From: a virus
Length of the DNA stretch: 64,000 nucleotides
Direction: 5' to 3' (one strand)
IMG/VR virus record: IMGVR_UViG_3300010160_000035
Span: 1 to 64,000 of that record
Shown: piece by piece, positions 18,876-27,977 of the stretch
Position numbering within the stretch: position 1 is the first letter of the stretch
Layout of the letters: the number at the start of each line of letters is the position of its first letter
Position numbers and translations under genes: made by a program
The notes under the pieces: generated by a model
The model's input: the letters and a program-made list of their open reading frames with translations, nothing else
Database searches by the model: none
Told to the model about the DNA's origin: nothing

Positions 18876-18885
18876 AAATTGTTTA

Positions 18886-19371
18886 TTAGCGTTGGCTAGT
18901 TACAAATAGTAATGCTAGATTACCATAAGATTCAGCATCAGTTGTTGTAGCAACCCAGTTACCATCCTTCAAAGTTACATGGTAACGTGTTGGTGATTTC
19001 TTTTGGCTTCTTACTTTGTTGTACAAAGCACAAATAGTATCAGCATCAGGTACTTGTGGCAATTCTGCTTCTGGCTCATGTAGATTAACTTCATCATGGT
19101 CAGTATCAGGAGTATAGCTATCTATTAGATTTCTAACAAAATCAAAGATACCACCATCTTCCAATAAATCAAATACCATACTTGATTCTTTAGCAGCAAA
19201 TTCTTCAGTTCTAATCCAATTTACATCGAATTTCTTGCTACCTGTTGTTAAATACATACCTTCCTCTATATCACAGATATTAGGAGATATTGAACAATTT
19301 AATTGTTGTGCAAATGCAATACATGCTCTTGCTACATTGATGTCGTCTACATAAAAGATTTCTCTTGTCAT
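18886..19371 (-). CDS. Hypothetical protein
   Basis: This 161-aa acidic protein (TPDTDHDEVNLHEPEAELPQ near residues 88-107) has no recognised motif. It is the last gene of the helicase transcription unit, followed at once by a terminator. It begins 13 bases past the helicase stop. Confidence 0.7.
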   Translation of the reverse strand: MTREIFYVDDINVARACIAFAQQLNCSISPNICDIEEGMYLTTGSKKFDVNWIRTEEFAAKESSMVFDLLEDGGIFDFVRNLIDSYTPDTDHDEVNLHEPEAELPQVPDADTICALYNKVRSQKKSPTRYHVTLKDGNWVATTTDAESYGNLALLFVTSQR

Positions 19372-19383
19372 TTTAATTTGTTT

Positions 19384-20427
19384 TTAAATTTGTTGATTGT
19401 AATAATTGTTTATTTCTAATGAGTCTGGAGCAGGTAATTCAAAGAATTTACCAGATTCAGGTTTAACATAAAGACCTTTTGCTATACCATCTCTTGATAA
19501 TCTGTTCTTGATTATCTTAAGCATAAGCATTTTGTCTTTAAGTTTACTAAGGTCATAGCCAAGGCTTGTATCCATATCTAATTTATATGGGCACATTAAA
19601 CCTAAAACTATGTCAGCATCTTGATAAGGATTAGTGGTATCTTTGAAATCCCCTTGTGAAGGAGACAGATCTACACCCTTAAATTTTTGACGGTCCACTG
19701 AAGATAAACCTTGGTTAAATTGTTGAAGTATTATGGGTGTAAATCCAAAAATATTCCGCAAAATCACAAAGTACTCACTCATCTTATCCATCACCTCCTT
19801 AGTTTGAAATCCTCTTTCTTTTTTAAGTAAGTATAAGTGGTCTAAAGCTACTATATTATAAGCATATGGATTATTTGGTTTATAACCACATATTCTTTGT
19901 TTAGTTTTACCTTCATGATCCTTATACTCTTCATACTGGATTTCACCATGAAGACTTGCAAATTTCCACAGCTCATTAAAGATACCAGTTGGGTTAGTAG
20001 ACTCAAATCTAAAATGAATTTTGTCTGCCATTTCCTCTACCATTGTTATGATAGGTTCTATAACTGCTACTTCTTGAGGTGTTAATCTAAAATCTCCAAG
20101 GCCTTTAATTTTCTCTGGTGGTATTACTACTCCATGTAATTGATAAGCAAAAGATGATACCCAATTGCACATCTTAGTTAGCTTGTCAATCTCAAAGGAA
20201 TAATAAAAGACATTGCATTCAATATCATTATCACTAGCAGACTTCATAGCATTCCTGACTATATAATCCAACAGAGTTGTCTTATAAGTACCTGAAGAAC
20301 CACCTATTAGATAGTAGGTTCCACGTTGAACACCAAAAGTGTACTTGTTTAAATCTTTGAATCCATTAGCTAATCCTTGAAATTTACCTTCCAGACCTTC
20401 ATTAATTCTTTTTGTTAAAATACTCAT
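19384..20427 (-). CDS. DnaB-like replicative helicase (RecA-fold)
   Basis: This 347-aa protein has a Walker A motif GGSSGTYKTT (about residues 42-51), a Walker B strand YNIVALDHLYLL (about 193-204) and a downstream IILQQFNQGLSS, the order found in DnaB/phage gp41-type helicase ATPase domains. It lacks the long N-terminal domain of bacterial DnaB, as short phage versions often do. It should unwind the fork for PolA and load the primase. Its start overlaps the stop of the preceding gene (ATGA). Confidence 0.88.
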   Translation of the reverse strand: MSILTKRINEGLEGKFQGLANGFKDLNKYTFGVQRGTYYLIGGSSGTYKTTLLDYIVRNAMKSASDNDIECNVFYYSFEIDKLTKMCNWVSSFAYQLHGVVIPPEKIKGLGDFRLTPQEVAVIEPIITMVEEMADKIHFRFESTNPTGIFNELWKFASLHGEIQYEEYKDHEGKTKQRICGYKPNNPYAYNIVALDHLYLLKKERGFQTKEVMDKMSEYFVILRNIFGFTPIILQQFNQGLSSVDRQKFKGVDLSPSQGDFKDTTNPYQDADIVLGLMCPYKLDMDTSLGYDLSKLKDKMLMLKIIKNRLSRDGIAKGLYVKPESGKFFELPAPDSLEINNYYNQQI

Positions 20428-20927
20428 ACTCTTTCCACCCTTTCTTGAGTGTCTTGAATATCCAAATCAGCATATTTATCCCAGGTTTGTTGATTAAACC
20501 AGGTTCTAATATCTTGAAAGAATGCTTCATTATTACCTTTCTTCCTAAGAAGAATCTCATTCTGAAGACCTTTCATCATTTTAGCACCTATGTTAACATC
20601 TTGCCTTTGATAAATTCTGTACTTAGTCAAGCAATGTTTCCCATCACCAGAATCAATGCTCTTAGCTTTCAGTACACGATTACCTATCTTATGAGGATAT
20701 AAATCATATACTCTTACAAAGAGCATGGTAGCATCATCTGCTTTGGGAAACATTACTTGTTCACAATGGCTTGTTAAATTACCATCTGTGTTCATCAAAC
20801 CTAGCTCAAATAGAGTTTCTATATCTAAATCATTAGCTAGATTATATTTCTTGCATTGCAAATAGGCATACTCTACAGGAGTAATACCTAAATTTGCAGA
20901 ATCATCAGTATCAATTGTCAGTATCAT
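20424..20927 (-). CDS. Hypothetical protein coupled to the helicase
   Basis: This 167-aa protein (MILTIDTDDSANLG...) ends with a helical segment containing two Trp residues (FFQDIRTWFNQQTWDKYADL). Its four-base overlap with the helicase gene suggests a helicase partner such as a loader; this is inference from position alone. No recognised motif. Confidence 0.7.
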   Translation of the reverse strand: MILTIDTDDSANLGITPVEYAYLQCKKYNLANDLDIETLFELGLMNTDGNLTSHCEQVMFPKADDATMLFVRVYDLYPHKIGNRVLKAKSIDSGDGKHCLTKYRIYQRQDVNIGAKMMKGLQNEILLRKKGNNEAFFQDIRTWFNQQTWDKYADLDIQDTQERVERV

Positions 20928-21330
20928 TTGATAGTTTTAATTTATCTAATAACGTATCCTCATCTAAATCTGCTAACTGCACTAAACATTTTGACAATAG
21001 AACTATAGAATTACATTCTTTTTCTCTCATCTCCATATCTGGTGAACCACCTAACATACATTCAATGTATTTATTGTGAAAGAATATAAGTAAATCAGCA
21101 GCACTTGGTGCTATGAATAATATAAACTCTTTTTCTAAATTACCTGAATCTTTACCTGATGAGAAAAATGCTATTGTATCATCTTTAGTATCAAAGATTG
21201 TCATTACATCTTTATTCTCTTTAACTTCATTAAGAACATCATAAAGGTCTTCTTTACCATCCTTAAAGTTTTCAGAATAATCTGTAATGGCATCTAATCC
21301 TACTAATACTTGTACATTATTTGAATCCAT
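20911..21330 (-). CDS. Hypothetical acidic protein
   Basis: This 139-aa acidic protein starts MDSNNVQVLVGLDA. The frame is open to 21381, but the ATG at 21330 limits the overlap with the upstream gene to 14 bases. Its 3' end overlaps the next gene by 17 bases. No known family. It belongs to the run of closely packed genes between the two helicases. Confidence 0.65.
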   Translation of the reverse strand: MDSNNVQVLVGLDAITDYSENFKDGKEDLYDVLNEVKENKDVMTIFDTKDDTIAFFSSGKDSGNLEKEFILFIAPSAADLLIFFHNKYIECMLGGSPDMEMREKECNSIVLLSKCLVQLADLDEDTLLDKLKLSNDTDN

Positions 21331-21538
21331 AATTGTTGTATAATATTGAATACTCATCTTGCTCAACAATTCTCTCATCAATTAGTTCTTCAATAGTTGC
21401 AAGTGGTATGTTTTCATCATATACATCTTGTATTAGCTCTCTAATCTTGAATGCAGAATCACTCCATATTCCTGGATAGATAGCTTGTACACAATTGATA
21501 CAGAAAACAATTTCATCTTTTTCTAAAGTACTTGTCAT
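21317..21538 (-). CDS. Small hypothetical protein
   Basis: This 73-aa protein has a Cys pair (FCINC) near residue 12-16 and an otherwise helical, acidic sequence. It overlaps the stop of the SF2 helicase gene by four bases and is probably co-translated with it. Function unknown. Confidence 0.65.
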   Translation of the reverse strand: MTSTLEKDEIVFCINCVQAIYPGIWSDSAFKIRELIQDVYDENIPLATIEELIDERIVEQDEYSILYNNYGFK

Positions 21539-22665
21539 AAGTTTTTTGAATTTAAATAAGTTATCTTTTGTTTATCTAGGTTCTCAGAACATTTAGTCCA
21601 CCATACCTCATCTTGAGTGCCTACAGCAACTAATACCCAAATAGTAGCTTCATGGTCAGGTCTCCACCTAACAATTCTACCTGTCTGTTGTATTAAGTTT
21701 CTTTCAACACTATTAATCTGAATGATAATAGCAGAATCCAAGTCTGGAATATTCTGACCCTCATTTAAAGCTTTGACGCAGCTAAGTTGCTGAATTTGCT
21801 TGCTGCGTAACTTTTCTAAAGCTTTATCTGAGGATTTTGAATGAAAAGTGTCTGAACACAACTCTTCAGCTTGAGCAATAGAATGGCAAAAGAACAAAGC
21901 TCTTTCACCAACCATATACTTATCTTTAATTAGTTTGGCAACATCCATTTTGGATTTAAGATTCCCAAGAAATCGTTGTCTTGCTAATTGTGCAAACATA
22001 GCAGCTTTAATTCTGCCACCATATTTATGTTGCAATATCAATTTAGATAGATATTGATAATGGCTATACTCAGTAGTCATAAAGGGTTTATCCTTTGAGC
22101 CTGCTGTTATATACTTATCAACACTATTTAATTGAATTTCCACTAGATTGATTTTATAAGGTGCAACAACACTATCTTCAACTGCTGAATCTAATCTGTA
22201 CTCATATATCACTGGACAGTGAATTTTGAGTAACATTTTTTTGGTTTCATCTGTTGGTGGTGTGGCTGATAACCCTAGTATCCTAGTGGATACATTTTGC
22301 ATAAAGAACTTACTATTACTTTCAGTAATGTTATGCAATTCATCAAGTATTACTAAATCATAATTTTCATCAAAGATTTTATTAATGGATACATAACAAT
22401 ATCTATCAAGATACTTGTAGTATTTTGTCATCTTCCATTTCTTAAATTCTTCTAGCCAATTATGGTCTCGTAAACTCTCTGTTGGTACAATTAAGCATAT
22501 CTTTGGTTTCTTGACTCCTAGCGTCTTAATTATGTAGTCTATAGCAAGTAATGCCACCTTACTCTTTCCAGAGCCTGTAGCCATAGCTAATGCACCTACA
22601 CATTTATTATCTACCCAAGTTTGTAATGCTTCATCTTGTATTTCACTTTTCTTATTTTGAACCAT
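21535..22665 (-). CDS. SF2 DNA helicase (SNF2 / type III restriction-like)
   Basis: This 376-aa protein has a Walker A motif MATGSGKSK (about residues 30-38), the DEAH-like box LVILDELHN (about 105-113), SAT (GLSATPP) and motif VI QQTGRIVRW (about 325). These define a superfamily 2 helicase/translocase of the UvsW or SNF2-like phage type. Such proteins remodel forks and branched DNA. The ATG at 22665 is used; the codon before it (22668) would be a TTG. Confidence 0.9.
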   Translation of the reverse strand: MVQNKKSEIQDEALQTWVDNKCVGALAMATGSGKSKVALLAIDYIIKTLGVKKPKICLIVPTESLRDHNWLEEFKKWKMTKYYKYLDRYCYVSINKIFDENYDLVILDELHNITESNSKFFMQNVSTRILGLSATPPTDETKKMLLKIHCPVIYEYRLDSAVEDSVVAPYKINLVEIQLNSVDKYITAGSKDKPFMTTEYSHYQYLSKLILQHKYGGRIKAAMFAQLARQRFLGNLKSKMDVAKLIKDKYMVGERALFFCHSIAQAEELCSDTFHSKSSDKALEKLRSKQIQQLSCVKALNEGQNIPDLDSAIIIQINSVERNLIQQTGRIVRWRPDHEATIWVLVAVGTQDEVWWTKCSENLDKQKITYLNSKNL

Positions 22666-22957
22666 CAATTTTATCTAAACATCTTTGTTCTAATATCTCA
22701 AAGATATTCACGAAAGTACTATTAGGTCTATTACTAGCATAGCCATTAGCAAAATATAATTCTTCTGAACAGAAGTATAGTAAGTCTAAAGCATTACCTT
22801 TAGATATCTTAACTTCTAAAATTTCAAAAGATGGATCTGAACCTGGATCTGCATCATCAACAGGATATAATATTTCTGGTTCTCCTTCATCATATATACC
22901 TGATATTTCAAGTTCTACATCATGGTCAATTTCAATAGTTATTGTGTCTGTTGTCAT
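22652..22957 (-). CDS. Small acidic protein
   Basis: This 101-aa protein is very acidic in its first 50 residues (EIDHDVELEISGIYDEGE and a D/P-rich stretch) and contains a hydrophobic helix with Cys and Tyr. It overlaps both neighbours. No recognised family; high acidity would fit a protein-binding or DNA-mimic role but nothing in the sequence proves that. Confidence 0.65.
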   Translation of the reverse strand: MTTDTITIEIDHDVELEISGIYDEGEPEILYPVDDADPGSDPSFEILEVKISKGNALDLLYFCSEELYFANGYASNRPNSTFVNIFEILEQRCLDKIDGSK

Positions 22958-23382
22958 AATCTCTTATTTCTTAAGTGTCGTTGTTTAGTTCTACAATGTT
23001 TGCTGTGATCTTTTTTAAACCCACATATAGGGCATTTAGAGTTTTCGTTGATTAGTTTACCATATCTGGATACACCAGTTAATTTTTGGTTTTCAACAAT
23101 TTCAAATTCTACTATAGGATTAGATGCTATTCTAGCTTCAATGTTATCAAATGTAAATTCAAGTTCACGAATATAGTCTACATCATCATAGTGTAATGAA
23201 ACACCTTTTGCTTCTCCATTTTCAGTATAAGAAATCATCCAACCATGTTCTGATTTGATTAGTTCTCCTTTCATATTAACATCATTATTCATAATATCAA
23301 TTAATTGATCTGAATGAGATTGTGTTTTATTTACTAAATCATCCCATTCTTCTTTTGTCTTGTTTGATTTAAGATTTCCCAT
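22954..23382 (-). CDS. Small protein with C-terminal zinc finger
   Basis: This 142-aa protein ends with CPICGFKKDHSKHC, a likely CCHC-type zinc site, followed by a basic tail (RTKQRHLRNKRL). The first part is acidic and beta-rich. The zinc finger with basic tail suggests nucleic-acid binding. It overlaps the next start by four bases. Confidence 0.7.
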   Translation of the reverse strand: MGNLKSNKTKEEWDDLVNKTQSHSDQLIDIMNNDVNMKGELIKSEHGWMISYTENGEAKGVSLHYDDVDYIRELEFTFDNIEARIASNPIVEFEIVENQKLTGVSRYGKLINENSKCPICGFKKDHSKHCRTKQRHLRNKRL

Positions 23383-23629
23383 CTTGTAGCTTTTTTAGTT
23401 TTTGCTCAATTTCTAATGTTTTTTCATGAGATACTCCACAGTTATAGAATCTAAAAGAGCTAAACTTACTCTTTATCTGAGAATAACTAAAATCAGGAAT
23501 TTTAATAAACTCTTGAAATTCATTATCTAGATATTCTATAGCTTCTGGATTATGCAAATCTAATCCATAATGACCATTTTCTAAATAGTCTGCGTATTTA
23601 ATATTAAATTCTTCTGCTGTTTTTACCAT
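23369..23629 (-). CDS. Small hypothetical protein
   Basis: This 86-aa protein (MVKTAEEFNIKYADYLENGHYG...) overlaps the genes on both sides (14 and 7 bases). It has no membrane segment or known motif. Confidence 0.6.
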   Translation of the reverse strand: MVKTAEEFNIKYADYLENGHYGLDLHNPEAIEYLDNEFQEFIKIPDFSYSQIKSKFSSFRFYNCGVSHEKTLEIEQKLKKLQDGKS

Positions 23630-23832
23630 TTGTCTAAGTCTATGTTTGTTGGTCTAATTAATTTGTGTTTAGCTTCTTTCTTGACAAGAGGATTCCTATA
23701 AGTACCTTGTCTAAAGACACTAACAGGTTTCCTATGCCACCCACTTAAAGATTTTCTCTTATAGTGTGGGTGGTCAAAGTCAGGGTTACAGCTAAGTAAA
23801 AATACTAATAGAATTAAGATTAAGAATTTCAT
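23623..23832 (-). CDS. Small lipoprotein
   Basis: This 69-aa protein begins MKFLILILLVFLLSC, a hydrophobic signal ending in a lipobox (LLSC), so Cys15 would be lipidated. The mature part is basic and Pro/His-rich. Phage lipoproteins of this size often act at the cell surface, for example in superinfection exclusion; that role is inferred. Confidence 0.75.
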   Translation of the reverse strand: MKFLILILLVFLLSCNPDFDHPHYKRKSLSGWHRKPVSVFRQGTYRNPLVKKEAKHKLIRPTNIDLDKW

Positions 23833-23876
23833 AAAGTAAAGTTTTAAACTTCTTTATTACAAATTCTTATTTTGTA

Positions 23877-24134
23877 CTAGATTTTTAGTACAGTTCCATT
23901 CTCAGGTTGATGTTCAATTGATTTAATAATCATTTCTTCTTTTGTATTAAAATAATTACCTAAATTCATACCTACTGTTATAAATGGTCCACCTGATGGG
24001 TCTATAAAATCAATTGTTGTATTATCATTATATCCAATTCTGTAATAATCAAAACCAGACATTTTAACTGTGTTATCATCAAGTTTTTCAAACACTATTA
24101 TATCTCCTTGTCTGTTGTAATAATCTACTTTCAT
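23877..24134 (-). CDS. Small hypothetical protein
   Basis: This 85-aa protein is beta-rich (DIIVFEKLDDNTVKMSGFDYY...), with no signal peptide and no recognised family. It lies between the lipoprotein gene and the exported T9SS-like gene. Confidence 0.65.
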   Translation of the reverse strand: MKVDYYNRQGDIIVFEKLDDNTVKMSGFDYYRIGYNDNTTIDFIDPSGGPFITVGMNLGNYFNTKEEMIIKSIEHQPENGTVLKI

Positions 24135-24148
24135 CTTTTTTGTTAGTT

Positions 24149-25039
24149 TTAGTTAATAAATTTACGAATTACATTACCATTCTCATACTTGATAATCTTA
24201 AATCCTGGTGTGTTTAAAGTTGTTGGTAATCCCATAATATCATACACTTTATATTGTAATGAGTATGGATAATAAACACTAATCATTGTGTATTCATGTC
24301 TCACACCATTAAAATCATACTCTACTAATCTATAGTAATTATTACCTTCATAAGGTTTATCATCTATAGTCTTGTAAGTCAGTGCTTTGATAGAGTTACC
24401 ACTAGCTTTAGTTCTATTAATCTCTTTAAAGTTAATAGCATCACTAGATTTCTCAATTACAAAGTAATCAGAACTTGTTTCAGTTGCTGTAGTCCAGCAT
24501 AAGTTTATTAAATTATCTTGTGTTTCACCTTGAAAACTTAATAATTCAATTACTAAAGGATTATCTACAAACCAATAAGGGCATATAGCATTAAATCCTT
24601 GACAAAATCTACCAACAGCAGTAGCTATTAGTGTCCATGTGTAAGTGTGTCCTTCTAATATTTGAAAGGAGTAACCTTCATCCACAAATTGACAAGTGGT
24701 GTTATCATATAATCCCGTATACAAAAAATTAACATTTGTACAAGACAATACACTATAGCCACTGTTAATATAAATGAAGTTATCAGCCACACTATTAAAT
24801 GTGAAAGAATAGGTAATAGAATTAGAAGCAGGAACAATATTATAACAATACTGGTTGTTTCTAAGGTACTCATAAGAGTCTGGTACATAGCTTATTTCTT
24901 TTAGCAATAATGTTGATGTGTCACAGGCAGAATCTAATCTGAGGTTACTATCAAACAGGCTATCTTCAATCTTTTTAAATCCTTGTCCTTGTAATGATAA
25001 TGAAGATATAATCAGCATTAAAATTAAAACAGGTTTCAT
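24149..25039 (-). CDS. Exported protein with FN3-like domain and T9SS type A-like C-terminus
   Basis: This 296-aa protein starts with a signal peptide (MKPVLILMLIISSLSLQGQG). Residues ~175-255 (TATETSSDYFVIEKSSD, NNYYRLVEYDFNG) are the beta-sandwich that commonly precedes sorting domains in secreted Bacteroidota proteins. The end (YDIMGLP ... TPGFKIIKYENG ... RKFIN) resembles the second half of a T9SS type A C-terminal domain. The product is predicted to cross the inner membrane by Sec and perhaps the outer membrane by the host T9SS. It has its own -7 box upstream. It was probably acquired from a host; the job on the cell surface is unknown. Confidence 0.8.
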   Translation of the reverse strand: MKPVLILMLIISSLSLQGQGFKKIEDSLFDSNLRLDSACDTSTLLLKEISYVPDSYEYLRNNQYCYNIVPASNSITYSFTFNSVADNFIYINSGYSVLSCTNVNFLYTGLYDNTTCQFVDEGYSFQILEGHTYTWTLIATAVGRFCQGFNAICPYWFVDNPLVIELLSFQGETQDNLINLCWTTATETSSDYFVIEKSSDAINFKEINRTKASGNSIKALTYKTIDDKPYEGNNYYRLVEYDFNGVRHEYTMISVYYPYSLQYKVYDIMGLPTTLNTPGFKIIKYENGNVIRKFIN

Positions 25040-25043
25040 AGAA

Positions 25044-25069
25044 CAAAGATACGGAATTATTTATCCCAA
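25044..25069 (-). promoter_or_regulatory. Predicted promoter of the exported T9SS-like gene
   Basis: On the minus strand TATCTTTG (complement of 25044-25051) matches the Bacteroidota -7 box TAnnTTTG, with TTG (25067-25069) 15 bases upstream. It overlaps the end of the polymerase gene and lies five bases before the start at 25039, so the message would be nearly leaderless. Confidence 0.5.
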
Positions 25070-26904
25070 TAATCTGCTATCTTACAGTCTACTACAATAG
25101 GTACAGACTTAATAACTTCTTGAGCAGATTCTACCATTAATTTATCTAGTTCTAATTTCCACCATTCAGATAAGTCTTCAGGACATTCTGTTTGTATCTC
25201 GTCATAAACTGATAGTAATATGTTGATAGGCAATGCTCTAGCATCAATAAACCTTTGTACTTTGACTAATGCTGATTTAATAATATCACCATTGGTGCCT
25301 TGAATAGGAGTATTTTTACCTGCTCTCTCAATCTCACCTTGTCTAATAAAGTTCTCTTTGTTATCATAACCAGCAAACCATCTAATTCTACCATAAGGTT
25401 GACCACTTTTGATATAACCTCTAGCTTTAGCTAGTTCACCTAATGCATTAAGAAACTGTTCTACATTGGGTACTACTTTAAAGAACTTTTTGATAATCTT
25501 ATCAGCTTCACCTACAGGAATTTGCATAGTATCTGCAAGTTTAAACTTTGACATACCATAAGCAAGACCAAAATTAATAGTCTTTTGAATATCTCTGTAG
25601 GATACACCTTTCTTAAATGGTGTTTCTTGTTTAACATCAGTAATAGGTATATCAAATGTTGCTGCACATAATACAGAATGCAAATCTTGACCATCATTAA
25701 AAGCATTAACCCATAATGGATCTTTGCTAAACTCTGCTATGATTCTTAATTCCATACCACTATAGTCACCACCAACTATCTTATAACCTTGTTGAGGTAT
25801 AAAACAATTTCTAATCTGTTTACCAAGTTCACCTTTAGATGGAATTTGATTTAGATTAGGTTCACTAACTGATATTCTGCCTGTAGATAGAATTTGCCAT
25901 ACATTGTAATGGATTCTACCTGTGTTTTTATTAACAAACTTTAGAAACTCTTTACCAAATGCTGATTCTAATTTACTATATCTATTATAGTTAATCAATT
26001 CTTTAACTAATGGATGTTTATCCTTGTTAGTTTGTAAGAATCTATCACCAGTACTATCAGTTTGGAATCCTAAGTCTTTTAATATGTTTAGTTTTTGCAA
26101 TGGGCTACCCCAGTTAATACCTAGCTCTCTTGTTTCATACTCAAATAAACTAGTCTGTACATACTTTGGTATATACTTACTAAGCTTTGGTTCTGCTTTA
26201 AGAATGCTATCTAATTTACCTTCAATCTCAAGAGTACCTTTTCCTGTAATTTCTGCTATCTCTAACCATTTAATCTTATTAATAGATATACCAGTATATT
26301 CCATTTTAGCAAATACTCTTGTTACTTGATTCTCAAGTCTAACTACATTTTCTAAGTTGTATTTCTTAACTTGCTCCATCTGTTTATCCATAATCTGTTT
26401 AAGATATGTAACATCATCAGCACAATATTTTACAACTCTTGTAGTTAATCCTTCTCTGTGTATTCCACCTCTAATAGATTTATCTAGTACTGCACCACAA
26501 TATTTCATTGCTAGTGCATCTAAACCTAGTTTTCTATCTTCTAATCCTGTAGTTAGTATACATTCTACTAAAAATGTATCATATACATTCTTAATATTAA
26601 TACCTAACTTTAAGAAGAACCTTAAGTCAAACTTAGCATTTTGCAATATAAATAGCTTATTACTCTCAAGTATTGGTTTAAAATACATAAGATCAATAGT
26701 CTTGTTATCAATAACAAACTGATCATTCTCTGTACCAAACTGCTGAGTTATTATTTGGCAAGTATGTGGATCAAGACCTGTAGTTTCAGTATCTAATTCA
26801 ATTACTCCACATTCTGCTATTTTATTGTATGCTTCTTCTTTACTAATGATAGTATAAGTATCACTCTTAAACAGCTCATTATTTGTAGTTATCAAGTAAA
26901 CCAT
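25057..26904 (-). CDS. DNA polymerase, family A (PolA-type)
   Basis: This 615-aa polymerase has a 3'-5' exonuclease domain (IELDTETTG, D38/E40) and the three polymerase motifs: A (GGDYSGMELRI, about residue 380), B (RDIQKTINFGLAYG, about 436) and C (SVYDEIQTE, about 563). There is no 5'-nuclease domain; that activity is encoded separately at 11481. It is the replicative polymerase of the phage. The upstream gene overlaps its start by 26 bases. Confidence 0.95.
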   Translation of the reverse strand: MVYLITTNNELFKSDTYTIISKEEAYNKIAECGVIELDTETTGLDPHTCQIITQQFGTENDQFVIDNKTIDLMYFKPILESNKLFILQNAKFDLRFFLKLGINIKNVYDTFLVECILTTGLEDRKLGLDALAMKYCGAVLDKSIRGGIHREGLTTRVVKYCADDVTYLKQIMDKQMEQVKKYNLENVVRLENQVTRVFAKMEYTGISINKIKWLEIAEITGKGTLEIEGKLDSILKAEPKLSKYIPKYVQTSLFEYETRELGINWGSPLQKLNILKDLGFQTDSTGDRFLQTNKDKHPLVKELINYNRYSKLESAFGKEFLKFVNKNTGRIHYNVWQILSTGRISVSEPNLNQIPSKGELGKQIRNCFIPQQGYKIVGGDYSGMELRIIAEFSKDPLWVNAFNDGQDLHSVLCAATFDIPITDVKQETPFKKGVSYRDIQKTINFGLAYGMSKFKLADTMQIPVGEADKIIKKFFKVVPNVEQFLNALGELAKARGYIKSGQPYGRIRWFAGYDNKENFIRQGEIERAGKNTPIQGTNGDIIKSALVKVQRFIDARALPINILLSVYDEIQTECPEDLSEWWKLELDKLMVESAQEVIKSVPIVVDCKIADYWDK

Positions 26905-27130
26905 CTATCTCATGTTGTATATACCATATTGCTTTTTGCAAATCTTCAACTTTATCTCCTTTAGCACCTGCTCTAGCAATATACTTTACAGCATTACCTA
27001 ATGAGAATCCAAGTTTCCAAGCATCAATTACTTTAATAGCTTCATAAGGATTATCTTTACCCTTATAGTGGTTTGGATGATTTACATTTTCTACACTTGC
27101 AGGTATACATTGTTTAAGGTTATTTTCCAT
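26879..27130 (-). CDS. DUF3310-like protein
   Basis: This 83-aa protein has NHPNHYKGKDNPYEAIKVID and then NAVKYIARAG and DLQKAIWYI, the conserved pattern of DUF3310, a small family common in phage nucleotide-metabolism or replication clusters. Its exact role is not established. It overlaps the start of the polymerase gene. Confidence 0.85.
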   Translation of the reverse strand: MENNLKQCIPASVENVNHPNHYKGKDNPYEAIKVIDAWKLGFSLGNAVKYIARAGAKGDKVEDLQKAIWYIQHEIDGLLDNYK

Positions 27131-27309
27131 TAGAATATCTCCTCTATTATACCTAATACTTCAGCTATACCAAAAGCAATTGCTGCTGATATTAACATAT
27201 TACATCCTAAAAATGTACATGCACCAAATCTAACAAATGATTTCATAAAACTAATAGTTTGATGAGTTCTTGGATTTGGTAATTCATTTAACTTATCTTT
27301 ATTTTTCAT
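27130..27309 (-). CDS. Small membrane protein
   Basis: This 59-aa protein has one or two hydrophobic segments (FVRFGACTFLGCNMLISAAI and IAEVLGIIEEIF). The ATG at 27309 makes an ATGA overlap with the gene before it and is preferred over an upstream GTG at 27315. Unknown function. Confidence 0.6.
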   Translation of the reverse strand: MKNKDKLNELPNPRTHQTISFMKSFVRFGACTFLGCNMLISAAIAFGIAEVLGIIEEIF

Positions 27310-27500
27310 ACCCACACTTTTTGAATTTTGTTTATCATTTCTACAATTTCAGATTTATGTTCTCTTACTCTATATGGAGTATTTGTTGTTCCTACTGATG
27401 TACAATTAGGTAATTCATATAAACTAACAATATGATTTATATTAATATATATAGAACTATCATTATCTTGCAAATTTAGTTTAATAAATATATTTCTCAT
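27306..27500 (-). CDS. Small hypothetical protein
   Basis: This 64-aa beta-rich protein (MRNIFIKLNLQDNDSSIYI...) is coupled by ATGA overlaps to both neighbours. No recognised motif. Confidence 0.6.
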   Translation of the reverse strand: MRNIFIKLNLQDNDSSIYININHIVSLYELPNCTSVGTTNTPYRVREHKSEIVEMINKIQKVWV

Positions 27501-27751
27501 AATTTTCTTAGTTGTTTTAGTATTTTTTCTTTGTTTTCAATAGCAAACCAGTACATGTGTACATTTTTTCTGTAGTTAGTACTCCATCCTGGAGAGTATT
27601 CTAGTAAATCTTCACGTTTATCTAATGTTTTTGCTACTAAAGTATCAGTAGTAATTACAATCATTACACAGTCTTGATATACTATATGCATGTTTCTTTG
27701 TGAATAACTATTAATAGTTATAAACAGTAATAATGTTAATATTGCTTTCAT
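27497..27751 (-). CDS. Small exported protein
   Basis: This 84-aa protein begins MKAILTLLLFITINSYSQ, a signal peptide ending in the YSQ seen at many Bacteroidota signal cleavage sites. The mature part of about 66 residues has one Cys and several Trp and Tyr. Probably periplasmic. Function unknown. Confidence 0.65.
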   Translation of the reverse strand: MKAILTLLLFITINSYSQRNMHIVYQDCVMIVITTDTLVAKTLDKREDLLEYSPGWSTNYRKNVHMYWFAIENKEKILKQLRKL

Positions 27752-27951
27752 AATTTCTCTATTTCTTGTTTAACTTCTTGCCAGTAATATCTATCAATTC
27801 TATACAATCCTTGTTCTGTTGAATGATGATTAAGTATCTCATCAACTGCAACTAAAGCACATTCTTTAGCATATAGATTCTTATAAATAAGACTATCTGC
27901 ATTTGTTGTCATTTTATTTAATAAATCTTTAGCTTTTTCTTGTGGTGTCAT
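27748..27951 (-). CDS. Small hypothetical protein
   Basis: This 67-aa helical protein (MTPQEKAKDLLNKMTTNADSL...) overlaps the next gene by four bases. It is the first gene after the tmRNA and its terminator. Short helical proteins of this type are common in phages of Bacteroidota; no function is known. Confidence 0.6.
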   Translation of the reverse strand: MTPQEKAKDLLNKMTTNADSLIYKNLYAKECALVAVDEILNHHSTEQGLYRIDRYYWQEVKQEIEKL

Positions 27952-27977
27952 TATTTAAGTTTTAATGTTGTTAATAA

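Noticed and set aside
20412-20702. Plus-strand frame opposite the helicase-coupled gene
   Set aside because: Antisense to a gene that is coupled by ATGA to the helicase; no promoter before it.
24655-24888. Hydrophobic minus-strand frame inside the exported T9SS-like gene
   Set aside because: Same strand but another frame of a gene with signal peptide and domains; hydrophobic runs are expected from the frame shift in AT-rich DNA.
13110-27130. Integrase, repressor or attachment site for lysogeny
   Set aside because: No recombinase motif, repressor-like gene or att-like repeat was found in the window.
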